A DNA stretch of 64,000 nucleotides. It comes from Streptomyces shenzhenensis. GTDB lineage: Bacteria; Actinomycetota; Actinomycetes; Streptomycetales; Streptomycetaceae. The position numbers were made by a program, and so were the translations under genes. Where the stretch lies: assembly GCF_003688995.1 (NCBI RefSeq), contig NZ_PENI01000029.1:57416-121415 (forward strand), written 5' to 3'. Within the stretch, counting starts at the first letter, position 1. Each line of letters starts with the position of its first letter. A model generated the notes under the pieces. That model was not told the DNA's origin. It made no database searches and saw nothing but the letters and a program-made list of their open reading frames with translations. Of this stretch, positions 32,422-40,912 are shown one piece after another.

Positions 32422-32457
32422 ACCACCCTTTCACTACTCAATTAGTGAAAGGGTGGT
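32422..32457. promoter_or_regulatory. YtrA-type GntR operator with 15-bp arms
   Basis: ACCACCCTTTCACTA (32422-32436) is repeated inverted as TAGTGAAAGGGTGGT (32443-32457), a perfect 15-bp dyad with a six-base centre. TTGCAC at 32418 and an AT-rich -10-like stretch near 32441 overlap it. It ends eight bases before the regulator start, so autorepression is likely. Confidence 0.75.
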
Positions 32458-32464
32458 TATTCGA

Positions 32465-32899
32465 GTGGTCGAATACCGCATCGACCGGCACAGCGGTGTC
32501 GCCACCTATGTGCAGATCGTCCAGCAGACCAAACAGGCCATCCGGCTGGGCGTACTGCGGCCCGGTGACCAGCTGCCCACGGCCCGCGAGGTCGTCGAGG
32601 CCACCGCCATCAACCCCAACACCGTCCTCAAGGCGTATCGCGAGCTGGAACGCGAGGGACTGGTCGAGGCGCGGCGCGGGCTCGGCACCTTCGTGCGGCG
32701 CACGCTGGGCTCCGCCCCGGCCGAGTCACCCCTGCGCGCCGAGCTGGAGGCATGGGCGGCCCGGGCCCGGGAGGCCGGCCTGGACCGCGACGACATCGCC
32801 GCTCTCTTCACCGCCGTACTCGAAAAACACGCCGAACACCCCGCAGAGCGGCACACCGGATCCCACGTCGAGCAGCACTTCCAGGGAGAACCGTCATGA
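32465..32899 (+). CDS. YtrA-subfamily GntR regulator
   Basis: A 144-residue GntR regulator of the compact YtrA type. VEYRIDRHSGVATYVQIVQQ leads the winged helix, then PGDQLPTAREVVEATAINPNTVLKAYRELE, and a short dimerisation tail. YtrA regulators repress the ABC transporter operon they precede. Here the gene overlaps the ATPase gene by four bases, so the system is autoregulated through the large dyad. GTG 32465 is preferred over GTG 32453 because the latter lies inside the operator and the family begins one residue before VEYRIDR. Confidence 0.85.
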   Translation: MVEYRIDRHSGVATYVQIVQQTKQAIRLGVLRPGDQLPTAREVVEATAINPNTVLKAYRELEREGLVEARRGLGTFVRRTLGSAPAESPLRAELEAWAARAREAGLDRDDIAALFTAVLEKHAEHPAERHTGSHVEQHFQGEPS

Positions 32900-33834
32900 C
32901 GACCCATACCCGAGCGGCCCTGGAGGCGGTCGCGCTGGGCAAGCGCTTCGGCCGGCGAGGAGGATGGGCGCTGCGCGACTGCGCGTTCCGGCTGCCCGCC
33001 GGACGCATCTGCGCCGTCGTCGGACCCAACGGCGCGGGCAAGTCCACCCTCCTGGCCCTCGCCGCCGGACTGCTCGGCCCCACCGAGGGCAGCGTCTCCG
33101 TCCTCGGCGCGGACCCGGCCCGGGCCCGCGCCCGGGTGGGCTTCGTCGCGCAGGGCAAACCGCTGCACCCGCAGCTCACCGTCGCCGAGACGCTGCGCAT
33201 GGGCGCCGACCTCAACCCCGGCCGCTGGGACCGGGCCACCGCCGAGCGGGTCGTGACCGCCGGCGGCCTCGACCCCGACGCCCGGATACGGTCGCTGTCC
33301 GGCGGGCAGCACACCCGGGTCGCCCTCGCCCTGGCCCTCGGCAAGCGGACCGAACTGCTGCTCCTGGACGAGCCGATGGCCGACCTCGACCCGCTCGCCC
33401 GGCACGACCTGATGGGCCTGCTGATGGGGCAGTCCGCACAGCACGGCACCACCATCGTGATGTCCTCGCACGTGGTCGCCGAACTGGAGGACTCCTGCGA
33501 CCACCTGCTGCTGCTCGGCGGCGGCCGGATCCGGCTGGCCGGGGACATCGACGAGCTGCTGGCCGCCCACACCCGGCTCAGCGTGCCCGCCGGGTCCGCC
33601 GACCTGAGCACGCACACCGTCGTGGAGTCCCGGACCACCGGCCGCCAGCTGAGCGCCCTGATCCGCCCGGGTGCCGCACCGCTGCCCGCCGACTGGCGCA
33701 CCGGCCCCCCGACGCTGGAGGACCTGATCCTCGCCCATCTGCGCAACCCCGGGGCGACCGCCCTCACCACCACGGCCCCGGCGCGGACCGAGGAGATCCG
33801 GCAGACCGAACAGACCGAGGAGACCACCGCGTGA
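32896..33834 (+). CDS. ABC transporter ATP-binding protein
   Basis: A 312-residue ATPase with Walker A GPNGAGKST, Q-loop FVAQGKPLH, signature LSGGQHTRVALALAL, Walker B LLLLDEPMADLD and switch histidine SSHV. The extra C-terminal 90 residues are typical of drug/bacitracin-type ATPases. It starts at ATG 32896, overlapping the YtrA gene stop (ATGA), and is itself overlapped by the permease start. Together with the permease it forms an exporter induced through the YtrA-type regulator; the substrate is unknown, perhaps a cell-wall-active compound by family analogy. Confidence 0.9.
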   Translation: MTTHTRAALEAVALGKRFGRRGGWALRDCAFRLPAGRICAVVGPNGAGKSTLLALAAGLLGPTEGSVSVLGADPARARARVGFVAQGKPLHPQLTVAETLRMGADLNPGRWDRATAERVVTAGGLDPDARIRSLSGGQHTRVALALALGKRTELLLLDEPMADLDPLARHDLMGLLMGQSAQHGTTIVMSSHVVAELEDSCDHLLLLGGGRIRLAGDIDELLAAHTRLSVPAGSADLSTHTVVESRTTGRQLSALIRPGAAPLPADWRTGPPTLEDLILAHLRNPGATALTTTAPARTEEIRQTEQTEETTA

Positions 33835-34850
33835 CCGCCCTCACCGCCCCGGCCGCCACCGGCACCGCCCACACCCACGGCAGCCCCCGGCTGACCCGCT
33901 GGCTGCTGCGCCTGCACCGGTCCGCGCTCCTCGTCTGGACCGTTTTCGTCCTGCTCGGCTCCGCCCTGCTGCTGTGGCTCGCCGGACCGCTCACCGACGC
34001 GGCGGCGGAGGGCTGGCGGCAGTACAACGCCTGCGGGACGACCCCGCGGTGCTCCTACGACCAGGACGCGATCCTCTTCTACAAGTCCACCTACAACTAC
34101 GTCGCGGCCGCCATGGCCGGGCTGCCGTTCCTGGTGGCCGCCTGGGCGGGCGCCGCGCTCACCGGCCGCGAGCTGGAGTCCGGCACCGCGCAGCTCGCCT
34201 GGACCCAGGGCGTCAGCCCCACCCGCTGGCTGGCCCTGCGGCTGGCCGTGCCGGCCGTCGCGGTCACCGCGGGCGCGAGCCTGCTGGTCCTGCTGCACCA
34301 CCGGGCATGGTCGGCCGCCCAGGGCCGCATCGACACCGGCAAGCCGTGGCACGACGTGTGGACCTTCCACGCCAACGGGCCGACCACCGTCGCCCTCGCC
34401 CTGGCCGGACTCGTCGCGGGCGCGCTCGCGGGCCTGGTGCTGCGCCGCACCCTGCCCGCGCTGCTGCTCGGCCTCGCGCTGGCCGCCGGCGTGTGGGGCA
34501 CCGCCCAGCTGCTGATGCCGCACCTGTGGCCGGCCGTCACCGAGGAGACCAGCCTCCAGCAGGGCTACGGACATCTCTACTCCGGGATCCAGGTCGACCA
34601 CGGCCTGATCACCGCGAGCGGCGGGCACGTCCCCAAGCTCGAGTGCTACACGACCGTGTCCGGGGGCTGCGCCAGGGAGCTCGAGAAGCTCGACGCCGTC
34701 GGCTACTACAGCACGTACCACCCCGTCTCCCACTACTGGCCGCTCCAGCTGACCACCGGCGCGCTCGTACTGGCCGTGGCCGGCCTGGGCACGGCCGCCG
34801 CGTTCTGGCTGCTACGCCACCGCACCGCGACCCCCCGGACCACAGCATGA
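33831..34850 (+). CDS. ABC transporter permease
   Basis: A 339-residue membrane protein with six hydrophobic segments (about residues 28-50, 88-110, 138-160, 182-204, 208-225, 305-325) and a large extracytoplasmic loop of about 80 residues containing cysteines (CYTTVSGGC). Layout and ATPase context fit ABC-2-type permeases. It starts at GTG 33831 overlapping the ATPase stop, so translation is coupled. It is last in the ytrA-type operon, followed by a repeat-rich noncoding stretch. Confidence 0.8.
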   Translation: MTALTAPAATGTAHTHGSPRLTRWLLRLHRSALLVWTVFVLLGSALLLWLAGPLTDAAAEGWRQYNACGTTPRCSYDQDAILFYKSTYNYVAAAMAGLPFLVAAWAGAALTGRELESGTAQLAWTQGVSPTRWLALRLAVPAVAVTAGASLLVLLHHRAWSAAQGRIDTGKPWHDVWTFHANGPTTVALALAGLVAGALAGLVLRRTLPALLLGLALAAGVWGTAQLLMPHLWPAVTEETSLQQGYGHLYSGIQVDHGLITASGGHVPKLECYTTVSGGCARELEKLDAVGYYSTYHPVSHYWPLQLTTGALVLAVAGLGTAAAFWLLRHRTATPRTTA

Positions 34851-34891
34851 CCCGCACCGCCCCGGGGCCCAGCCCCACGAGGTGACGCCCC

Positions 34892-35240
34892 GACGGTCCC
34901 GTGCCTCCCAGCCGCACAGCGAGCAACGCACGGGACCGTCACCACTGCCCGGCACAGCGCCGACCACGACATGACCCACACCGCCCCACCCCACGGGGTG
35001 ACACCCCGCCCAAGCCCCAGCACCCCGACGGCCCCGCGCGTCCCCCGCCACAAAGGGGAACGCACGGAACCCTCGCCACTGCACGGCACAGCGCAGGCCA
35101 CGGCATGACCGACACCAGCACCACGGCGTGAGCCGCACCGCCCCGGGCCCCGCCCCGCGGGGTGACGCACTGACCACGATCCGGCACCCCGACGGCCCCG
35201 CGCGTCCCCCGCCACAAAAAAGGGAACGCACGGGACCGTC
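34892..35240. repeat. three imperfect hairpin-bearing repeats between the ABC operon and ppk
   Basis: A hairpin motif with arms GACGGTCCCGTGC and GCACGGGACCGTC is perfect at 34892-34940. Imperfect copies are at about 35027-35074 and 35191-35240, the latter two sharing an upstream block CACCCCGACGGCCCCGCGCG. Between them recur CATGACC-CACACCGCCCC-type segments. The 604-base gap 34851-35454 holds these repeats and the ppk promoter region; no credible gene is seen. Confidence 0.6.
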
Positions 35241-35454
35241 GCCGCCGTGGACGCCGGGGAGCCGCTCCGCGCTATCCCGCACGTCATGTCTCCGTAACCA
35301 TTGATTCAGACGGGCTTGCGACGCTCAGTCAATGAAGACCGCCGCGCCAGAGCCTTCGCCGCCCCCCGAGGGGCCCGGCGGGAACGGGACCGTGAGGCTC
35401 CCTCCCGCACGTTCCGACGCGCCCTTCTCCCTGGTCGCGCGGAACAATGGACAC

Positions 35455-37737
35455 ATGAGCCAGAACACCCAGGCCGAGTCCCACCCGTCTCCCACCACCA
35501 CCCTTGGTGGAGGCCCTGCGGGCCGCGGCGCTCATGCAAACACACAGCCCTCCGTGGGCTCCATTGCCGCGCACCGCCCGCACACCGTGGCGGCGGCGGT
35601 CTCCGATCTGGAACCCGATCTCGACGCCGATCTCGACGCATACGAGGAGTCGCAGACCGACGGGGCCCAGTTGCCACAAGGGCGCTTCCTCGACCGGGAG
35701 CGCAGCTGGCTCGCGTTCAACGAGCGGGTCCTCGAACTCGCCGAGGACCCGAACACGCCCCTCCTGGAGCGGGCGAACTTCCTGGCGATCTTCGCCAGCA
35801 ACCTGGACGAGTTCTTCATGGTCCGGGTGGCCGGCCTGAAGCGCCGCATCGCGGCGGGCGTCGCCACCCGGTCCGCCTCCGGCCTCCAGCCCCGCGAGGT
35901 GCTGGAGATGATCTGGGCCCGCTCCCGCGAGCTGATGGCCCGGCACGCCGCCTGCTACCACGAGGACGTCGCCCCCGCCCTCGCGGAGGAGGGCATCCAC
36001 CTGGTCCGCTGGAACGAGCTGACCGAGAAGGAGCAGGCCCGCCTCTTCACCCTGTTCCGGCACCAGATCTTCCCGGTCCTGACCCCCCTGGCGGTCGACC
36101 CGGCGCACCCCTTCCCGTACATCTCCGGCCTGTCCCTGAACCTGGCCGTGGTGGTACGGAACCCGGTCAGCGGCCACAGGCACTTCGCCCGGGTGAAGGT
36201 GCCGCCGCTGCTCTCCCGCTTCCTGGAGGCCGCCCCCGGCCGCTACGTCCCCCTCGAGGACGTCATCGCCGCCCACCTCGAAGAGCTGTTCCCGGGCATG
36301 GAGGTGCTGGAGCACCACGCCTTCCGGGTGACCCGCAACGAGGACCTGGAGGTCGAGGAGGACGACGCCGAGAACCTGCTCCAGGCCCTGGAGAAGGAAC
36401 TCATGCGGCGCCGCTTCGGGCCGCCGGTGCGCCTGGAGGTCGAGGAGTCCATCGACCGCGAGGTGCTCGACCTGCTGGTGCGCGAACTGAAGATCAGCGA
36501 GGCCGAGGTCTACCCGCTGCCCGGCCCCCTGGACCTCACCGGCCTCTTCCGCATCCACAGCCTCGACCGGCCCGAGCTGAAGTACCCGAAGTTCGTCGCC
36601 GGCACCCACCGCGACCTCGCCGAGGTCGAGTCGGCCTCCGAGCCGGACATCTTCGCCGCGCTGCGCGGCCGGGACGTGCTGCTGCACCACCCGTACGACT
36701 CCTTCTCGACCTCGGTGCAGGCGTTCCTCCAGCAGGCGGCCGAGGACCCCGACGTCCTCGCCATCAAGCAGACCCTGTACCGGACCTCGGGCGACTCCCC
36801 CATAGTCGACGCGCTCATCGACGCCGCCGAGTCCGGCAAGCAGGTGCTCGTCCTGGTCGAGATCAAGGCCAGGTTCGACGAGCACGCCAACATCAAGTGG
36901 GCGCGCAAGCTGGAGGAGGCCGGCTGCCATGTCGTGTACGGCCTGGTCGGCCTGAAGACGCACTCCAAGCTGTCCCTGGTGGTGCGCCAGGAGGGCGAGA
37001 CGCTCCGGCGCTACAGCCATGTCGGTACCGGCAACTACCACCCGAAGACGGCCCGGCTCTACGAGGACCTGGGCCTGCTGACGGCGGACCCGCAGGTCGG
37101 CGCCGACCTGTCCGACCTGTTCAACCGGCTCTCCGGTTACTCGCGCCGCGAGACGTACCGCCGGCTGCTGGTCGCGCCCAAGTCCCTGCGGGACGGGCTG
37201 GTCGCGCGGATCGACAAGGAGGCCCAGCACCACCGTGCGGGCCGTCCCGCCGTCATCCGCATCAAGGTCAACTCCATGGTGGACGAGGCCGTCATCGACT
37301 CCCTCTACCGGGCGTCCCAGGCGGGCGTGCCGGTGGACGTCTGGGTGCGCGGCATCTGCGCGCTCCGTCCGGGCGTCGCGGGTCTCTCGGAGAACATCCG
37401 GGTCCGCTCCGTCCTCGGCCGCTTCCTGGAACACTCCCGGGTGTTCGTCTTCGGCAACGGCGGCGAGCCCGAAGTGTGGATCGGCAGCGCCGACATGATG
37501 CACCGCAACCTCGACCGCCGGATCGAGGCACTGGTCAGGGTCACCGACCCGGCCCACCGGGCGGCCCTCAACCGACTGCTCGAAACCGGTATGTCCGACA
37601 CCACCTCCTCCTGGCACCTGGGCCCCGACGGCGAGTGGACCCGGCATGCGATCGACGCGGACGGACAGCCCCTGCGCAACGTCCAGGAGATGCTCATAGA
37701 CGCCCGGAGGCGCCGGCGTGGCACAGCAACACCTTGA
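35455..37737 (+). CDS. ppk: polyphosphate kinase
   Basis: A 760-residue PPK1. The N-terminal helical domain is FLDRERSWLAFNERVLELA, then ASNLDEFFMVRVAG. The two PLD-like catalytic domains carry the autophosphorylated histidine in YSHVGTGNYHPKTARLYEDL and the second histidine in DMMHRNLDRRIEAL. It polymerises the gamma phosphate of ATP into polyphosphate and can run backwards to regenerate ATP. In Streptomyces ppk is PhoP-regulated and influences antibiotic production (established). The start ATG 35455 is preferred; the frame extends to 35332 without a binding site. It heads a ppk-CHAD-Nudix operon. Confidence 0.95.
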   Translation: MSQNTQAESHPSPTTTLGGGPAGRGAHANTQPSVGSIAAHRPHTVAAAVSDLEPDLDADLDAYEESQTDGAQLPQGRFLDRERSWLAFNERVLELAEDPNTPLLERANFLAIFASNLDEFFMVRVAGLKRRIAAGVATRSASGLQPREVLEMIWARSRELMARHAACYHEDVAPALAEEGIHLVRWNELTEKEQARLFTLFRHQIFPVLTPLAVDPAHPFPYISGLSLNLAVVVRNPVSGHRHFARVKVPPLLSRFLEAAPGRYVPLEDVIAAHLEELFPGMEVLEHHAFRVTRNEDLEVEEDDAENLLQALEKELMRRRFGPPVRLEVEESIDREVLDLLVRELKISEAEVYPLPGPLDLTGLFRIHSLDRPELKYPKFVAGTHRDLAEVESASEPDIFAALRGRDVLLHHPYDSFSTSVQAFLQQAAEDPDVLAIKQTLYRTSGDSPIVDALIDAAESGKQVLVLVEIKARFDEHANIKWARKLEEAGCHVVYGLVGLKTHSKLSLVVRQEGETLRRYSHVGTGNYHPKTARLYEDLGLLTADPQVGADLSDLFNRLSGYSRRETYRRLLVAPKSLRDGLVARIDKEAQHHRAGRPAVIRIKVNSMVDEAVIDSLYRASQAGVPVDVWVRGICALRPGVAGLSENIRVRSVLGRFLEHSRVFVFGNGGEPEVWIGSADMMHRNLDRRIEALVRVTDPAHRAALNRLLETGMSDTTSSWHLGPDGEWTRHAIDADGQPLRNVQEMLIDARRRRRGTATP

Positions 37738-38782
37738 ACCGACGGACCCCGCGGCCGGAGTGGTGACCGGAGACGCCCTCGCGGTCTATCTGCGCGCCCA
37801 GGCCACGGAGTTCCTGCGCGCGCTGCGGCTGCACCGGGAGACCGGTACGTCCGCCGGTACGGAGGAGCCCGTCGACGCGGCGCGCGCCCTGCGCCGCTCG
37901 GCCCGCCGCATCAGCGGCAGCCTGCACACCTTCCGCCCGCTCCTCGACGCCGACTGGTCGGAGGAGATGCGCCCCGAACTGGCCTGGCTGTCGGGGACGC
38001 TGGGGATGGAGCACGCGTACGAGGCCCGGCTGGAGCGGCTGTTGCTCGCGCTGCACCGGCTGTCCGGTTCGTCGCCGTTCCCGGCGCAGTCGGTGACCTC
38101 CGGCGCCGGCCCCGCGGCCCCCGGTTCCGGCCCGCCCGCCCAGGAACGCGGCAACCTCACCGTGGGCGCGGCCAAGGCGGGCGCCCTGCTGGAACGCCAG
38201 CTCACCCTCGCCCGGACCCGGGCCCACTCCACCGCCCTGCAGGCCCTCGGCTCCTCCCGCTTCCACGCGGTCGCCGACAAGGTCGCCGTGCTGGCCAGCG
38301 AGGTCCCGCTCACCCCGGCCGCCGTGACCACCGACCTGCGGCCGGCCGCTGCGGCGGCCGAGGAGCGCCTCATGGACGCCATCGCCGCGCTGCCCCTGGT
38401 CACCGCCGGGCACCCGTACAACGCGGAGGCCCTGGTCCACGGGCTGTCCCCGGACCCCACCCCGCACCCGCAGGACGGCCCCTGGCACCAGGTGCGGCTG
38501 CTGCTGCGGCTGCACCGCTACGCCCGCGAGGTCCTGTGCGGCGGCGGGCTCGGCGCGCCCCCGGCCGAGCTGCGGCTGCTCGCGGCCGGCCGGGCGCTGG
38601 ACCGGCACCGGGACGCCGCTGAGGCGGCCGGCGCGGCGGCACAGGCCGCCCGCACCCCGCGCATCGCGCCCGCGACGGCGTACGCGCTCGGCGTGCTCCA
38701 CGCCGACCAGCGGCACGAGGTGGAGGCAGCGCGGTTCGAGTTCCAGCAGTCCTGGCAGAAGCAGCCGGTCAGCGCTCCCTGA
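37718..38782 (+). CDS. CHAD-domain protein
   Basis: A 354-residue all-helical CHAD (conserved histidine alpha-helical) protein. VDAARALRRSARRISGSLHTFRPLLD in the N-terminal half and PWHQVRLLLRLHRYAREVL in the C-terminal half carry the repeated basic/histidine helices. CHAD domains bind polyphosphate through a basic channel (established). Placement directly after ppk, overlapping it by 20 bases from GTG 37718, makes polyphosphate-granule association the best inference. An internal glycine/proline linker at about residue 125-145 separates the two helical halves. Confidence 0.85.
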   Translation: MAQQHLEPTDPAAGVVTGDALAVYLRAQATEFLRALRLHRETGTSAGTEEPVDAARALRRSARRISGSLHTFRPLLDADWSEEMRPELAWLSGTLGMEHAYEARLERLLLALHRLSGSSPFPAQSVTSGAGPAAPGSGPPAQERGNLTVGAAKAGALLERQLTLARTRAHSTALQALGSSRFHAVADKVAVLASEVPLTPAAVTTDLRPAAAAAEERLMDAIAALPLVTAGHPYNAEALVHGLSPDPTPHPQDGPWHQVRLLLRLHRYAREVLCGGGLGAPPAELRLLAAGRALDRHRDAAEAAGAAAQAARTPRIAPATAYALGVLHADQRHEVEAARFEFQQSWQKQPVSAP

Positions 38783-38801
38783 CCAGGAGGGTGACCAACC
38801 G

Positions 38802-39236
38802 GTGACCAGCACGAATGACACCACCGTCCAGGCGGCAGGCTGCGTCCTGTGGCGCCGCTCCCCCGTCGACGGCCAGGTGGAGATCTGCCTCGTCCACCGG
38901 CCGAAGTACGACGACTGGTCCCACCCCAAGGGCAAACTGAAACGCGGCGAGGCGGCACTGGCCGGCGCCCTGCGCGAGGTGGCCGAGGAGACCGGCTACG
39001 CCGCCGCCCCCGGTGCCGAGCTGCCCACCCTGCACTATCCGGCCAACGGCCGCCCGAAACAGGTGCGTTACTGGGCGGCCGAGGCCGCGGCGGGCGGCTT
39101 CGCGCCCAATGACGAGGTGGACCGCATCCTCTGGCTCGCCCCCGCCGCGGCCCGTGACCGCCTCACCCAGCCCCGCGACCGGGATCTCGTCGACGCCCTT
39201 GTACGCCAGTTCGAGCATCGGGGGCCGGCGAGCTGA
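38802..39236 (+). CDS. Nudix hydrolase, MutT1-like
   Basis: A 144-residue Nudix enzyme with a complete Nudix box, GKLKRGEAALAGALREVAEETGY, in which the REVAEETG core binds the metal. It starts at GTG 38802. It lacks the C-terminal histidine-phosphatase domain of full-length MutT1. Substrates could be 8-oxo-dGTP, diadenosine polyphosphates or other nucleotide polyphosphates. Being last in the ppk-CHAD operon suggests a nucleotide/polyphosphate-linked job (inference). Confidence 0.85.
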   Translation: MTSTNDTTVQAAGCVLWRRSPVDGQVEICLVHRPKYDDWSHPKGKLKRGEAALAGALREVAEETGYAAAPGAELPTLHYPANGRPKQVRYWAAEAAAGGFAPNDEVDRILWLAPAAARDRLTQPRDRDLVDALVRQFEHRGPAS

Positions 39237-39299
39237 CACCGCTCGCGTGCCCCGGGTGTTTCCGTCGGCGCCGCGGGCTCCGTCATGGGCGTCTTGCCC

Positions 39300-39473
39300 T
39301 CAGGGGATCGCCGAGTGCCCCGCCGCGTCCGCACGGGCCTGGCTGCGCGCCCGGCGGGCCGGTCCGCGCCAGCCGCAGGTGCAGCGGGCCACGCAGAAGC
39401 GGCCCTGCTCATCGGTCGTCGTGCGGTGTTCCTGTCCGTCACGAGCCCGCTCCGGCCCGTCCTGCTGCGCCAC
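39300..39473 (-). CDS. small cysteine-containing basic protein
   Basis: A 57-residue frame, GTG 39473 to TGA 39300. It contains HRTTTDEQGRFCVARCTCGW followed by RGPARRARSQARADAA. The three closely spaced cysteines (CxxxCxC) and the downstream basic helix look like a conserved small actinobacterial protein rather than noise, and the sequence reads naturally only in this frame. The ribosome binding site is weak and the start uncertain. It lies in an otherwise empty 393-base gap between the Nudix gene and a lipoprotein-like gene. Function unknown; possible metal binding. Confidence 0.5.
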   Translation of the reverse strand: MAQQDGPERARDGQEHRTTTDEQGRFCVARCTCGWRGPARRARSQARADAAGHSAIP

Positions 39474-39629
39474 TTCGACAACGTTACCGATCTTGCGGGC
39501 GGCCAAACGCCGTGCCCGACGGAACCCCGTGGGTTTCCCGGCCCGCCGACGCGCGTGACGGCACTCCCCACCCGTCGTTAAGCGGAACGACAGGGGGCCC
39601 GTGACGGACGTACCGGGGGTAGGCAGGCA

Positions 39630-40481
39630 ATGGATCGGCGGCAGCACAGGACGGCGGGCGGTACGGTCGTCGCGGCGGTGATGCTGGTGGGCCCGGGCGT
39701 GTGCGCCACGGGGTGTGCCGGCAGCGACGCGGCCGCCGACGCGCGCGGCCCGGCCGATCCGGTCACCACCCTGCACCGCGCCGCCGACGCCCTGCGCACC
39801 GCGGGCAGCTCACGGGTGGGCACGTCGATGGAGATGGCGACCGGCGGCACCCGGGTCACCATCCGCGGCAAGGGGCGCTACGACTACCGCAGGCAGGTTG
39901 GGCAGCTCACGGTCGTACTGCCGCAGGACCCGACGGGGGCCGCCGAGCACCGGCCGATCACCGAGCTGCTCGCGCCGGGCGCGCTGTACATGAAGAACCG
40001 GGGTGCCGGGGTGCCCACCGACAAGTGGGTCCGGGTGGACACGGCGACGCTCTCCGACGGCAACCTGGTGACGGGCGGCGCGACCGACCCGTACGCCGCC
40101 GCGGAGCTGCTGCGCGGCACCCGGACGGCGACGTATGTGGGCCTCACCGAGGTGGGCGGCACCGCGGTGCGGCACTACCGGGGCACCGCCGACCTCGCCG
40201 CCGCGGCTCGGGCGGCCTCGGCGGGCAACCGGGCCACCCTCGCGGCGGCGGCCAAGGGGTTCGCCAAGGCCGAGGTCCCGTTCGACGTATACCTCGACGA
40301 GCAGGGCCGCATCCGCAAGCTCCGGCAGCGGTTCAGCTTCGTCAACGGCCAGCAGAAGACCCCGGTCGCGGTCGCGTCGACGACGCTGCTGTACGACTTC
40401 GGTGCCGACGTGGAGGTGAAGCTGCCGCGCCCGCGGGACATCTACGCGGGCCGGATCGCGGAGGACCAGCCCGCGAACTAG
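39630..40481 (+). CDS. putative lipoprotein (LppX/LprG-like)
   Basis: A 283-residue secreted protein. The hydrophobic export signal at about residues 9-28 ends at a possible lipobox (CATGC, weak because position -3 is Ala). The mature domain has the half-barrel sequence style of LppX_LprAFG proteins (GKGRYDYRRQVGQLTVVLPQ, YVGLTEVGGTAVRHYRG, FDVYLDEQGRIRKLRQRFSF). Mycobacterial relatives shuttle lipids in the envelope; for Streptomyces the role is open. It starts at ATG 39630 and is monocistronic. Confidence 0.7.
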   Translation: MDRRQHRTAGGTVVAAVMLVGPGVCATGCAGSDAAADARGPADPVTTLHRAADALRTAGSSRVGTSMEMATGGTRVTIRGKGRYDYRRQVGQLTVVLPQDPTGAAEHRPITELLAPGALYMKNRGAGVPTDKWVRVDTATLSDGNLVTGGATDPYAAAELLRGTRTATYVGLTEVGGTAVRHYRGTADLAAAARAASAGNRATLAAAAKGFAKAEVPFDVYLDEQGRIRKLRQRFSFVNGQQKTPVAVASTTLLYDFGADVEVKLPRPRDIYAGRIAEDQPAN

Positions 40482-40558
40482 CCCGTCCGTGCCATGCGCG
40501 GTGTGTAGACCACTGCCTACCCTAGGAAGCCGGTGGTGGCAGAAACGAGGTGATGCGC

Positions 40559-40729
40559 GTGGCTCCGGGCGGCGGTACGGCGGTTCAGGACCACGTGGCC
40601 CTCGCCGAGATCGAACTGTGCGGCGAGCTGATCATCGCGGCCTCGGCCTCCGAAGAGGACCGGCTCAGCCTGGAAAGCATCGACAAGGTGCTAAAAGTCA
40701 CAGAAGACCCCGACCCACCCACACCCTGA
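40559..40729 (+). CDS. small acidic hypothetical protein
   Basis: A 56-residue protein from GTG 40559 (GAGG eight bases upstream; an ATG at 40553 is too close to it). It consists of an acidic helix, VALAEIELCGELIIAASASE, followed by EDRLSLESIDKVLKVTE. This is the style of the short conserved Streptomyces proteins with a single cysteine. No family is recognised. It stands between the lipoprotein-like gene and csoR, which converges on it. Confidence 0.55.
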   Translation: MAPGGGTAVQDHVALAEIELCGELIIAASASEEDRLSLESIDKVLKVTEDPDPPTP

Positions 40730-40912
40730 ACCCCGCGACCCGCCGGGCAGGAAACACCGCCGGAGAAAACCCCACCCCACAGCGCGCGAAGCCCTCCCCC
40801 GCAGGCTGAAACCCCCGCCGGCGGAAGCACCTCACCCCCACGACGTGAGCCCTCCGGTAATCCCCGAAGTTCCGCCGGGCAGGGCGCGTCGTGCCCCGTC
40901 CCGGGTCGGGGT

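Noticed and set aside
35241..35454. PHO box upstream of ppk
   Set aside because: Looked for GTTCACC-type 11-bp direct repeats as at pstS; none is evident, so PhoP control of ppk is not claimed from this sequence.
35332..35454. Longer PPK starting at 35332
   Set aside because: The added 41 residues are Pro/Gly-rich with no ribosome binding site; the shorter form fits the family length better.
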